Assembly (NCBI GenBank): GCA_965203755.1
Contig: OZ241910.1
Location: 1,674,001 to 1,738,000, forward strand
Direction of reading: 5' to 3'
Source: UBA6055 sp965203755
GTDB taxonomy: Bacteria; Chloroflexota; Anaerolineae; Aggregatilineales; Phototrophicaceae
DNA: 64,000 bases
The notes under the pieces were generated by a model. It searched no databases. It saw only the letters and a list, made by a program, of their open reading frames with translations, and was not told where the DNA came from. A program made the translations under genes and the position numbers. The stretch's first letter is position 1. The number at the start of each line of letters is the position of its first letter. This document shows positions 16,993 through 25,123 of the stretch, piece after piece.

Positions 16993-17070
16993 ATGACCGA
17001 TCAATGGGGTTTCAGCAGTTTGATACCAAGCGATGCGCGGCGGCGATGAAGATCTTGCGCCGCGTTTTTT
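16993..17070 (+). promoter_or_regulatory. Possible attenuator: leader ORF plus hairpin and T-run
   Basis: An 18-codon ORF (ATG 16993 to TGA 17047-17049, ending in four arginines) has AGAGG 12 nt upstream. Its 3' part lies in the left arm of a hairpin: CGCGGCG at 17036-17042 pairs with CGCCGCG at 17058-17064, followed immediately by six Ts (17065-17070). The structure sits between the promoter and the SWIM gene, so it could terminate or attenuate its transcription. It could equally be an ordinary terminator for the upstream ligase-like gene. Confidence 0.45.
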
Positions 17071-17109
17071 CATTCAACTGATGAGTTCTTTTAGATAGAG
17101 AGGCAAACG

Positions 17110-17607
17110 ATGGACGCAAGCATGATTAACAAAATTCAAAAAGCCAGTGAATATGCCAGCCAGCCAAAACGAGCCACCTTCAACAGTCTGACCGTCGAAT
17201 TTCACGGGAACAACAGCGCCTACACAATCAATCTTGACAAGGGCGGTTGGGCTTGCAGCTGCCCCGGCTTCCAAAAGTACGCTATTTGCCCGCATATCAT
17301 GGCGCTCGAAACACTGTTCAAGCCCTTGCTCAAACGCCGCCCGGTCCCCTATGCGCCCGGTCAGAATATCGTCAGCGACGTGGAAAAGGCAAAGCGCTAC
17401 TCCAAAGAAACCGACCGCATTCGCATCGTCTCTTTCGACTGCGCCTTTGAGGGTTACAGCAAAACGCATCACATCACCTACCGCAGCGGCAAGTGGACCA
17501 GCACCGCATCGTTCTTTGCCCAGCGCGGCGTATGCAGCCACACGATGGCGCTCGAAAAAATCCTGAAAGGCTTTGTCCAGCCCGCCCGCGTCGAACCGGC
17601 GCTTTGA
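17110..17607 (+). CDS. Duplicated SWIM zinc-finger protein
   Basis: 165 aa. The first half carries a complete SWIM zinc finger: C49-x-C51 in GGWACSCPGFQKYAICPH with C60 and H62 (CxC...CxH). The second half repeats the pattern (SGKWTSTASFFAQRGVCSH) but with Ser-Thr-Ala in place of CxC, keeping only C142 and H144. Both copies end with the same MALE(T/K) helix. SWIM domains bind DNA or protein, typically in transposases, helicases and Sws1-type complexes; this free-standing form has no attached catalytic domain. A GAGAGG site precedes ATG 17110. Confidence 0.8.
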   Translation: MDASMINKIQKASEYASQPKRATFNSLTVEFHGNNSAYTINLDKGGWACSCPGFQKYAICPHIMALETLFKPLLKRRPVPYAPGQNIVSDVEKAKRYSKETDRIRIVSFDCAFEGYSKTHHITYRSGKWTSTASFFAQRGVCSHTMALEKILKGFVQPARVEPAL

Positions 17608-17617
17608 CAGCCGCCGG

Positions 17618-18556
17618 TCATGCCACAGCATAGGCTGTGACCTGATGCAGCGGCATCGGTTTTGGCGCTTCCTGACACGAGACCTGCCTTGGCGATGACA
17701 TCGCGGCCCTCACTTGAGCCTGATGAAACTTGCCATCTTGATCGACAAAGGTCACCTGCCATTGTCTGTCCGCCAGCGGCGCCGCCTGGGATAACTTGAG
17801 TTCATCAATAGCGTATTTCGCGGCTGCCTGGCGCACATAGCTCTCGGCGGCCGCCGCCGCGCAGTGGGCATCAACATCCAGTCTGTGATGGGCATAGGCG
17901 CTGCGGCCGCGGTATTTACGCAGCAGCAAATCACCCGAACGATAGCTGGCGACAACCTCTTCGGCATGCGAGGGGTCAAGATGACCATAGGCAATCCCGT
18001 GCGGAAAAGCGATCATCGTCGCCGCCATGCGATGCCCGCCAATATGCGTGGTCTGCCATACTTTGTCCGCCCCGACTTGAGCGACCATCGCCTGATAGAA
18101 CGGCAGCCCGTAGGCGGCGCAGCAGGGATCATGCCGGCCGTTGGCGCAGACGGCATAAAGCTCATCGACTTCGTCCATGTCGCGCCCCCCAATCCGCGGC
18201 GCGCCGCCGGCGACGACGCTGGCGATATCAAGCCGCATCAGGTCATCATAATCAGAAAGGGCGCGGTGATAGATCTTCGGCTGCGGCTGCTGGGTCATCG
18301 CGATATAGAAGTTCTTTGCTTCGGCTTGCGGGCGGCGGATAAATAAGGCTTTTGCCCGCGGCGCCGCCAGCAAATGTCGGATATAAGGCGCGAAATCACC
18401 TGACTGCTGGGCTTGCTTGACAATCCCGTTTTGCCATCCCCCATATTCCGCAGCCTTGCTTTCAATCAGGAAAAAGGCATCGGCCGGCTTGAAAGTGCCG
18501 GCAAGCGCTTCTTTCAGTCGGCGCGATTCGCCCGCGCAAGTCAATGTCTCCGGCAT
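17618..18556 (-). CDS. Apd1/sucrase-ferredoxin-like [2Fe-2S] protein
   Basis: 312 aa, thioredoxin-fold ferredoxin of the sucrase/ferredoxin-like family. Likely cluster ligands are visible: C137 and C145/C146 in CANGRHDPCC, and H171 and H175 in THIGGH, the Cys2-His2 arrangement known for Apd1. The segment FPHGIAYGHLDP follows as in the family. The role would be cytosolic electron transfer; the natural partner is unknown. The C-terminal 80 residues (from about 230) are an extra helical/beta region. It converges on the SWIM gene 10 bp away and is divergent from the ABC ATPase gene fetA. Confidence 0.85.
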   Translation of the reverse strand: MPETLTCAGESRRLKEALAGTFKPADAFFLIESKAAEYGGWQNGIVKQAQQSGDFAPYIRHLLAAPRAKALFIRRPQAEAKNFYIAMTQQPQPKIYHRALSDYDDLMRLDIASVVAGGAPRIGGRDMDEVDELYAVCANGRHDPCCAAYGLPFYQAMVAQVGADKVWQTTHIGGHRMAATMIAFPHGIAYGHLDPSHAEEVVASYRSGDLLLRKYRGRSAYAHHRLDVDAHCAAAAAESYVRQAAAKYAIDELKLSQAAPLADRQWQVTFVDQDGKFHQAQVRAAMSSPRQVSCQEAPKPMPLHQVTAYAVA

Positions 18557-18688
18557 GAATTGTCCTCCCTAATGCTTGAACAGCTGTGCCTCAAAGTCTA
18601 CCATGCGGCTGTCCAGATTCGACACAGTCGATTTCCAATCTGCCAATTGGCCGCTAAAATACATGATGTCTCGGCCAAGGACCAAGCC

Positions 18689-19432
18689 ATGACCAAGCTC
18701 TCCATCCAAAATATCAGCCTCACCCGCCGCGGCAGCAGAGTCTTGCGCGCGGTTTCGCTTGATGTCGCCGCGGGTGAACTGCTGGTTGTCATTGGTCCCA
18801 GCGGCGGTGGGAAAAGCTCGCTGCTCCGGTGCATCAACCGCCTGAACGATATCGATTCTGGCGCGATCTTCCTGGACGGTCAATCCATCTATGACCTTCC
18901 CGCGACCGCGCTGCGGCGCAAAGCAGGCATGATATTCCAAAAAACGGCCGCATTCGAGGGCACCGTGGCCGAAAACATCGCCTTTGGCGCCGCCGTGCAT
19001 AACGAAACGGTCTCCCGTCAGCGAATCGGCGAACTCATGCAGCTGGCATCGCTGGAAACTCAACTGATGGACGAGCCGGCGCAGGCTTTATCCGGCGGTC
19101 AGGAACAGCGGCTGGGCATCGCCCGCGCCCTGGCGCTCAAGCCCTCGCTGATGCTGCTTGATGAACCCACATCCGCCCTAGACCCGATTGCTACCAGTCA
19201 TGTCGAAGATTCGCTGCTGCGACTCCGCCGCCAAACCAGCCTGACGATGATATGGGTCTCGCATTCCATCGAGCAGGCGCGCCGAATTGGAAGCCGCGTC
19301 CTGCTGCTCGATCAAGGGCGAATCCTGCGCGAAGATACAGCCGCCGCCATGCTTGACCCGCAAACAGGTGACCAACGCGCGCTGGCTTTTGCCGAGGGCG
19401 ATAAAGAAGGACTGCACAGCCGGCGCGGCTAG
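18689..19432 (+). CDS. fetA: ABC transporter ATP-binding protein, FetA/YbbL-like
   Basis: About 247 aa ATPase. Walker A GPSGGGKSS at about 34-42, Q-loop FQKTAAFEGTVAENI, signature LSGGQEQRLGIARAL, Walker B LMLLDEPTSALDP, and H-loop WVSHSIEQ are all intact. The closest known partner is the UPF0014 permease (FetB), which is encoded at 21564 on the same strand, so an iron/metal exporter is inferred. ATG 18689 has AAGGA 7 nt upstream; the frame is open further 5' but that part overlaps the divergent gene. Its last 4 bp overlap the end of trmD on the opposite strand. Confidence 0.85.
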   Translation: MTKLSIQNISLTRRGSRVLRAVSLDVAAGELLVVIGPSGGGKSSLLRCINRLNDIDSGAIFLDGQSIYDLPATALRRKAGMIFQKTAAFEGTVAENIAFGAAVHNETVSRQRIGELMQLASLETQLMDEPAQALSGGQEQRLGIARALALKPSLMLLDEPTSALDPIATSHVEDSLLRLRRQTSLTMIWVSHSIEQARRIGSRVLLLDQGRILREDTAAAMLDPQTGDQRALAFAEGDKEGLHSRRG

Positions 19433-20169
19433 GCCTGATGTTCCCGCGTCAGCTGCGCCAGGTAGGATTGATCTTCCTCGCTAAGATCGGCGCTTGACAA
19501 TAGCTCCGGACGATTCTGCCAGGTGCGTTTGAGCGCCGCCTGCCGCCGCCAGCGCGCCACTTGGGCGTGATGACCGCTCCGCAGCGCCGCCGGCACCGTC
19601 AAGCCGCGAAACTCGACCGGGCGGGTATAATGCGGCCCTTCCAGCAGGCCATCGGCATGGCTGTCGCGGGCTGACGCCCCGGCGGCGCCGAGTACGCCCG
19701 AAATCTGACGAACCACCGCATCCATCACCACCATCGCCGCCAGTTCGCCGCCGGTCAGGACATAATCGCCAATGCTAATCTCGTCGCTGGCCGCCAACTG
19801 GCGAATCCGTTCATCAAAGCCTTCATAACGGCCGCAGACCAGGATGAGATGCTCCTGCCGCGAAAGCTCCCAAGCCACCTGATGGGTCAGCAGCCGCCCC
19901 TGCGGCGACATCAAGATCACCGGCGTATTCGCATTTGGCCTGATCGACTCAATCGCATCGACCAGGACATCCGGCTTGAGGATCATGCCGCCGCCGCCGC
20001 CATAAGGGCTGTCGTCAACCTTGCGGCGCTTGTCGCGGGCATAATCGCGGATGTCATAGACGCGGAACTCCAGCAGATGGTTTTGGCGCGCCTTCCACAT
20101 CATGCTTTCGGACATGACCGCTTCAAACATATTCGGGAACAGGCTCAAAACCTCGATTTTCATTGCCAC
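19429..20169 (-). CDS. trmD: tRNA (guanine-N1-)-methyltransferase TrmD
   Basis: Methylates G37 of tRNAs with NNG/GNN context, preventing +1 frameshifting. 246 aa, full length. SPOUT-knot motifs are clear: SPYGGGGGMILKPD, LMSPQGRLL, VCGRYEGFDERI and SIGDYVLTGGELAAM. GTG 20169 lies 9 nt after AGGAG; ATG 20163, two codons later, is the alternative. It is not in the usual rpsP-rimM-trmD-rplS operon. It interrupts the fetA/fetB pair together with two other genes. Confidence 0.97.
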   Translation of the reverse strand: MAMKIEVLSLFPNMFEAVMSESMMWKARQNHLLEFRVYDIRDYARDKRRKVDDSPYGGGGGMILKPDVLVDAIESIRPNANTPVILMSPQGRLLTHQVAWELSRQEHLILVCGRYEGFDERIRQLAASDEISIGDYVLTGGELAAMVVMDAVVRQISGVLGAAGASARDSHADGLLEGPHYTRPVEFRGLTVPAALRSGHHAQVARWRRQAALKRTWQNRPELLSSADLSEEDQSYLAQLTREHQA

Positions 20170-20251
20170 TTCGGCAGGCTCCTGTCTGCGCCGGCAGGCA
20201 AAGCAGGTTATTTTATGTGTACGCAGGATGGCTGTTTCGACAGATGTTCAT

Positions 20252-20683
20252 TTACATCGAATCGCGGGTTTGCATAAAGAACGCTTTTTTCAGGCTGGGA
20301 AGCGTAAAGTCGAAGCCGCAGGCTTTGAAGAAATCCTCGGCCACGCTGATGGCCATAATCTCATAAATGCCTTCTTGCCGCGCCAGTTCAACACAGGCGG
20401 CGACCAGCCGGCTGCCGATGCCCAAACCGCGCGCATGAGGATCAACCGCCAGACTGCGGATTTCGCAGAGTTTTTTATTATAGATTTCAAGCGCCGCGCA
20501 GCCGACGATGCGGCCGTCATAACGGGCTATAAAGGAAGTGCCGAGCAAATCTTCCAACTCGTCAAAGGTGCGCGGCAGCAAATCCCCCTCGGCGACAAAG
20601 GGCTTGATGAAATCAGACAGTTCAATCAGGTCGGCGCTGGCGGCTTTGCGGATGGTTACGGCAGTCAAGGTGTCGCCCGACAT
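20252..20683 (-). CDS. GNAT N-acetyltransferase, ArgA-like
   Basis: 143 aa single GNAT domain. The acetyl-CoA pyrophosphate loop is RGLGIGSRLV (about residues 82-91), preceded by the beta4 strand EIRSLAVDPHA. The short form with KACGFDFTLPSLKKAF at the C-terminus resembles the N-acetylglutamate synthase-like GNATs of the ArgA branch, which start arginine synthesis; this specificity is inferred. ATG 20683 follows a GGAGGGG site, better than an upstream in-frame start at 20713. Located 82 bp upstream of trmD on the same strand. Confidence 0.85.
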   Translation of the reverse strand: MSGDTLTAVTIRKAASADLIELSDFIKPFVAEGDLLPRTFDELEDLLGTSFIARYDGRIVGCAALEIYNKKLCEIRSLAVDPHARGLGIGSRLVAACVELARQEGIYEIMAISVAEDFFKACGFDFTLPSLKKAFFMQTRDSM

Positions 20684-20993
20684 ACAGCCCCTCCAAAATG
20701 CACTTATCGCCACAGTATATCAGGTCCTTTCGATTTGGCAAGCTGTGAAGTCTGACAGTGATAACGCGAGGGACGGCTCACAGATTGAGCAGCGCGCCTT
20801 TTCGCTTGCGGCCGTAAGTCGGCAGGTCAAGCGGCGCGCCCGCCATTGGTTTGCGTGAAGCAATCCCAAGCTCCAAAAAAGAAAAACAGGTCAGCATTCC
20901 ACGCAGCCTTTTATGGCATAAGTCCGCGGGAACCTGCGGCACGGCGCCATTTTTGCTATAGTAGCGTTATCAGAAGCGAACGCGAAAAGCCAA

Positions 20994-21527
20994 ATGCCAA
21001 GCATCATCGTGGCTTCCCAAAATCCGGTCAAGATCAAGGCCGCGCGGGCTGGATTCCAGCAGATGTTCCCGAACCAACGTTTCCGGGTCAGCGGCTTATC
21101 GGTCCCTTCGGGCGTATCCGAACAGCCCATGACCCGCATCGAAACGTTTCAAGGCGCCCGCAGCCGCGCCGTCAGCGCCCGTCAATCGCAGCCCGAAAGT
21201 GACTTTTGGATTGGCATTGAGGGCGGCATTGAAGATACCGACCTTGGCATGCAGTGCTTTGCCTGCGTGCTGGCGCTGGGAGCCGATGAGCGCATCGGCC
21301 GCGGGCAGACGGCGGTGTTCTATCTGCCGCGCGAAGTCGCCGAATTAGTCCGCGCCGGCATGGAATTGGGTCATGCCGACGACCAGGTTTTCCAGCGCGA
21401 AAATTCCAAACAGGAGCGGGGCGCCATTGGCTTGCTTACCGATAATGCCATCGACCGCCAAAGCTATTATGCCCATGCGGTCATTATGGCGCTCGTCCCC
21501 TTCAAAAATCCGGCCTTCACTTGGTAA
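20994..21527 (+). CDS. yjjX: Inosine/xanthosine triphosphatase (YjjX/DUF84)
   Basis: 177 aa, the standard size. Characteristic motifs include IIVASQNPVKIKAARAGF at the N-terminus (ITPase-like NPxK), FWIGIEGGIEDTDLG in the centre and QERGAIGLLTDNAIDRQSYY toward the end. The enzyme removes ITP and XTP from the nucleotide pool. ATG 20994 is clear and upstream sequence has stops. The stop is 36 bp before fetB. Confidence 0.92.
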   Translation: MPSIIVASQNPVKIKAARAGFQQMFPNQRFRVSGLSVPSGVSEQPMTRIETFQGARSRAVSARQSQPESDFWIGIEGGIEDTDLGMQCFACVLALGADERIGRGQTAVFYLPREVAELVRAGMELGHADDQVFQRENSKQERGAIGLLTDNAIDRQSYYAHAVIMALVPFKNPAFTW

Positions 21528-21563
21528 GCGTCCCGCTGCGAGCCGGCCGGCAGGAGAGCTTTT

Positions 21564-22337
21564 ATGCCCGACTTTTTAGCAGGTTTGCAAGGCATTGAAC
21601 GAGTGGTCATGTCGGCCGCCTTTATCCTGATGGCGGCCGCCGTATCGCGGTGGCAAAGCTCCGATCTCGAAAAAGACCTCGTTATCGCCACCTTTCGCAG
21701 TTTCATCCAATTGATTGCCATCGGTTACGTACTGGAACTGGTCTTTGAAATCGACAGTCCGCTTTTTACAGTCGTCATCCTGATGGTTATGACCTTGATC
21801 GCCAGCAGCGTCACCGCCAAACGCGCCCAAGACACCCCCAAGGCACAGTCCATCGCGCTCCTGTCGATTGGGATTGGCGCGGCGCTGACTGTGTCCCTGC
21901 TGGTCGTCTTGGGCGTCTTTCAATTTGTGCCTAAAGACATCATTCCCATCGGCGGCATGGTTGTCGGCAATTCCATGACCACCGCCACGCTCGTCATCAC
22001 CCGCCTTAGCGCCGACTTTCACGACCAGCGCGGCATGATTGAAAGCAAGCTCGCCCTTGGCGCCACCAGCCGCCAAGCCTCGCGGTTTCAATTTCAGCGA
22101 ACCATCAAAAGCGCCATGATCCCCATCATCGACACCACCAAAACAGTCGGCTTAATCAAGCTGCCGGGCGCGATGACCGGCATGATTCTGGCTGGCGCAT
22201 CGCCTTTGGAAGCGGTGCAGCTGCAGATAATCGTTATGTATATGCTGGTCGGCGCCGCCACCTTCACGGGTCTCATCGCCGCCTGGCTGACCTATCGCCA
22301 GTTCTTCACGCCAGCGCATCAGTTGGCGCTGGAGTAG
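21564..22337 (+). CDS. fetB: UPF0014 permease, FetB-like metal exporter
   Basis: 257 aa with about seven hydrophobic helices (for example SIGIGAALTVSLLVVLGVF, MYMLVGAATFTGLIAAWL). The UPF0014 signatures IPIGGMVVGNSMTTATLV and LGATSRQASRFQFQRTI, followed by KTVGLIKLPGAMTGMILAG, are all present. It partners an ATPase such as the one at 18689; in E. coli FetAB exports iron and supports oxidative-stress resistance. Separated from fetA by 2.1 kb with trmD and the GNAT gene between on the other strand, so a shared transcript is unlikely. Confidence 0.92.
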   Translation: MPDFLAGLQGIERVVMSAAFILMAAAVSRWQSSDLEKDLVIATFRSFIQLIAIGYVLELVFEIDSPLFTVVILMVMTLIASSVTAKRAQDTPKAQSIALLSIGIGAALTVSLLVVLGVFQFVPKDIIPIGGMVVGNSMTTATLVITRLSADFHDQRGMIESKLALGATSRQASRFQFQRTIKSAMIPIIDTTKTVGLIKLPGAMTGMILAGASPLEAVQLQIIVMYMLVGAATFTGLIAAWLTYRQFFTPAHQLALE

Positions 22338-22356
22338 GGATTTGGCTTCACCTGTC

Positions 22357-22875
22357 CTAGCATAGCGATTCCAATCGGATGTCAACGGCTGACAGTACCG
22401 ATTCAAAAACACGCCAGCACCGGTCAGCGGCATTCACAATCGGGGCATCTTTTTGCGTGTCTTTCTTAAAGCGGGCCGCCATCGCTACCCATTTCTTGTC
22501 ATCCGCATCAAATTGCTTGCATTTTTTATCATTCCTGTCCGAATTCACCCATTCATCATCCTTATCCGGATAGTCTTCATACTGACCGTCTTCGTTCGTC
22601 TCTAGCTTTACGCGATGAACACGGTCCATATTATAATGAGTCAAAAGGTACATCAGGAATTGACTGGCAAGACCTGCTGACGGGTTGGGGTCAGGATACA
22701 TATTACTGCGATACTCTGCCAATGCTTCATTACCTTCATCAATGACAGCCACAATCTCGCCTTTGAGAACGCGACGAACGATTTGAACGCAAGCAAGCTG
22801 GCAGATGTCAGTCGCCGCATCATTATCGCCTGCTGCGGTTAGGGGCACATTGGTATCTATAATTTTATGAGGCAT
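22357..22875 (-). CDS. PIN-like domain protein, partner of the ATPase
   Basis: 172 aa. PIN-like acidic residues are placed as expected: IIDTNVPLTA at the N-terminus, E46 in AVIDEGNEALAEY, DADDKKWVAMAA near 123-134, and VNAADRCW near 146-153. This would form a metal-dependent ribonuclease site, and the length is close to VapC-like and larger PIN toxins. It overlaps the end of the ATPase gene by 11 bp and is surely translated with it. Suggested role: nuclease arm of an ATPase-controlled defence or toxin module. This is inference; no known named system was matched by eye. Confidence 0.7.
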   Translation of the reverse strand: MPHKIIDTNVPLTAAGDNDAATDICQLACVQIVRRVLKGEIVAVIDEGNEALAEYRSNMYPDPNPSAGLASQFLMYLLTHYNMDRVHRVKLETNEDGQYEDYPDKDDEWVNSDRNDKKCKQFDADDKKWVAMAARFKKDTQKDAPIVNAADRCWRVFESVLSAVDIRLESLC

Positions 22876-24220
22876 CGGCTTGCTTGATTTTTCGATTCAA
22901 ACCGGCATCAAAGGTCGCTACTGCATCACCCGCAAGATCACCAAAAAAATCATTGGGCCAGTTGCGAATAGCTCCAAATATATCAATATCCAGCAGTTCC
23001 AGCCGAGATACCCCATCCTGCAGCTTGCAGAAATACAGGGCGATGTCATCCGGCTTGATTTTTTCCTCAGCCAGCCGCCGCTGCAAACGCCGCAGCAGAT
23101 GCTCGCTGTGGCTTTCGAGGATAATCTGCACCTTCCGGTTCTTGATGACATCAATAAACACATCCGCCAGCCCGGCTTGTACCGAAGGGTGCAGGTGCAA
23201 TTCCGGCTGTTCAAGGATGATGGTCGAGCCTTCTGGCACATAATAGCAAAGTACCAACACTGGCAGGATTTGCGAAACCCCAATACCTAGATCAGCAATC
23301 AATACCTCCGGACTTTGTTTATGTCGTTTTAGCCAAGCGGCATATTGATTGCTGCCCTTGAAAAGCGGATGGGTATGAAAAGAGTATGCCAAACCCAAGT
23401 CTACGAGCCACTGCGCTATCCGTACTTCCAACTTGCTAAAGCGTTTTCTTCCATCACGGTAGACTTTTTGATTTTTGCCGGCTAACAGCGCTGGCACTGC
23501 CCATTCGCCCTTCAAGCCAACATTGCTCGGACGTTCTCCACCCCAAGCATAATAGCGCTGTGGATAGTCCCGCAGTGGCCCCAGATAATGCAATTGCTGG
23601 AGTTGACGTTCAAATTCAAATTCAAGGTATCTTAGATAGTTAGTATCTTGATAATAACGCAATGCCTCGTCCGAGAAACCGTAACACTTTTCCGGTTTTA
23701 TATAAACTCGCGGGCGACTCTGTGGACGGCGCGGCTGCCCCCCTTTGACATAAACGCGAATGCTATAATGGTTACTGCCCGCTCGTTGCAATGCCACCGA
23801 AAAGTCCTCATCTTGCCAATAGCGCAAAGATTTCACATGGACTTTTTGGGCTTCGGCATGGATCTTTGTCTCAAAAGCCAGTTCGCGTATAGTCAGGGTT
23901 TCTTTTGCTTCTGGAACCGGGATGGTTAGCGCGGGTTCTGAAGGGATTTCCCAGACCATACCCAGGGACATTTCGGTTTCAGCGCCATAAGTAATCTCAT
24001 GTGGAGTGCCTAAATTGATATAGCCCTCTTGGATGCTGCCAGTTTTCAGTACCAGATTGCGATCATTGGACTCCGCTGTCTGCTTGAGCAGGAGCAGCAT
24101 CTGAAGCAAGCTGCTTTTGCCCGAGCTATTGGCGCCGAAAAATCCCGTCAGCGGCGCTAGACGAATCTCACCGGTCTCGCGCCATGACTTAAAATGGATC
24201 ATCCTGATTTGCTTAAACAT
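22865..24220 (-). CDS. ABC/SMC-like AAA ATPase with DUF3696-type C-terminus
   Basis: About 451 aa. Walker A GANSSGKSS at 29-37, a long inserted coiled/beta region, a signature-like LGIGVSQILPVL at 311-322, Walker B TIILEQPELHLHP at 333-345, and a switch SHSEHLLRRL follow. The tail contains the DUF3696-like PDDIALYFC segment. Such overcoming-lysogeny-like ATPases occur in Septu, Gabija, retron and related defence operons. The start at ATG 24220 is where homology begins (MFKQIRMIHFKSW); the open frame runs to 24289. The PIN-like gene follows with an 11-bp overlap. Confidence 0.85.
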   Translation of the reverse strand: MFKQIRMIHFKSWRETGEIRLAPLTGFFGANSSGKSSLLQMLLLLKQTAESNDRNLVLKTGSIQEGYINLGTPHEITYGAETEMSLGMVWEIPSEPALTIPVPEAKETLTIRELAFETKIHAEAQKVHVKSLRYWQDEDFSVALQRAGSNHYSIRVYVKGGQPRRPQSRPRVYIKPEKCYGFSDEALRYYQDTNYLRYLEFEFERQLQQLHYLGPLRDYPQRYYAWGGERPSNVGLKGEWAVPALLAGKNQKVYRDGRKRFSKLEVRIAQWLVDLGLAYSFHTHPLFKGSNQYAAWLKRHKQSPEVLIADLGIGVSQILPVLVLCYYVPEGSTIILEQPELHLHPSVQAGLADVFIDVIKNRKVQIILESHSEHLLRRLQRRLAEEKIKPDDIALYFCKLQDGVSRLELLDIDIFGAIRNWPNDFFGDLAGDAVATFDAGLNRKIKQADAS

Positions 24221-24412
24221 CCGCGTCTCTCTTTCTCCAACCCAAATCCGTGGACAAGCGCATTTGACAGATGACATCCCCAAACGCACATATCAGCAGG
24301 CCACCCGCATTCTGAAAGTCGGCGCGGCATCCTGCTGGCGCTGATTCAGCATGTCGCCGAGCCACTGCCTGCATCCGCTGCTGTGGATGATTCTTCAACC
24401 CGGCATTCCCCC

Positions 24413-25123
24413 TCACTCGCGCAGCGCAATTTGCAGAATCTCGCCTGTATTGACATTGGCTGTGAAGTAGCGGCCATCCGGCGCCTGTATGATGCTGTTG
24501 CTGGCATGCAGCAGGCTTTGATTGGCGGGCAACTCGGCCGACAGCTGCGTCACGGTCTCGTAAATGCCGTCGGCGTCGCGGTCCTGCAGTTGACTAAGCT
24601 GCTCGCCGTTGATGACGATCAGCGCTTCGCCGCGCGCAAACAAGCCGGCGACCTGCCCAATATCTCCATCCTGGTCCTCGAATATCAAGCGGACTGCATC
24701 AACCTCGCCATCGCCATCGCCATCTTCCAGCCGATAGATTTCAGCAGCGCGCAAACTCACCAGCAGCTGTCCCTCGGCGTCGAACGCCAATGCGGTAATG
24801 CTATTGAGACGGTCGCTGTCAATCGGCACCATGCCATACACCATCATATCGGCCGCCGCCGCGATGAATGGCCTGGCTTCACGGGTCGGCATCGCCTCAT
24901 CGGTGACTTCGGGACTTGCTGTGATGGCGGCGGCTTGGGCTTGTTCGGTTTGGAAAGCGGCAGCGCGGCTATCGACTGTGGCGGCAATGTTCGCTTGAGT
25001 GCGGGCGGTCGCCTGTGCATTGCGCTGATTCAGTTCAATGGCGCTGCAACCCGCCAATCCTGCCGCCAGCATAACCGCCATTGCTATTTCCCGCAAAGGC
25101 CTGGTTGAACATCGGACAGGCAT
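24413..25123 (-). CDS. Lipoprotein with Asp-rich calcium-loop/propeller fragments
   Basis: About 236 aa. A signal peptide with lipobox LAGC (LREIAMAVMLAAGLAGCSAI) predicts a membrane-anchored lipoprotein. The mature part contains ITALAFDAEGQLLVSLRAA and a run of aspartate loops (DGDGDGEVD, DQDGDIG, DRDADGIYE) like calcium sites in sorbosone-dehydrogenase/PQQ-type propellers, ending with APDGRYFTANVNTGEILQI. It is too short for a complete propeller. Its ATG overlaps the stop of the membrane-protein gene (TGATG, 25125-25121), so the two are coupled and probably form one envelope complex. Function unknown. Confidence 0.7.
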   Translation of the reverse strand: MPVRCSTRPLREIAMAVMLAAGLAGCSAIELNQRNAQATARTQANIAATVDSRAAAFQTEQAQAAAITASPEVTDEAMPTREARPFIAAAADMMVYGMVPIDSDRLNSITALAFDAEGQLLVSLRAAEIYRLEDGDGDGEVDAVRLIFEDQDGDIGQVAGLFARGEALIVINGEQLSQLQDRDADGIYETVTQLSAELPANQSLLHASNSIIQAPDGRYFTANVNTGEILQIALRE

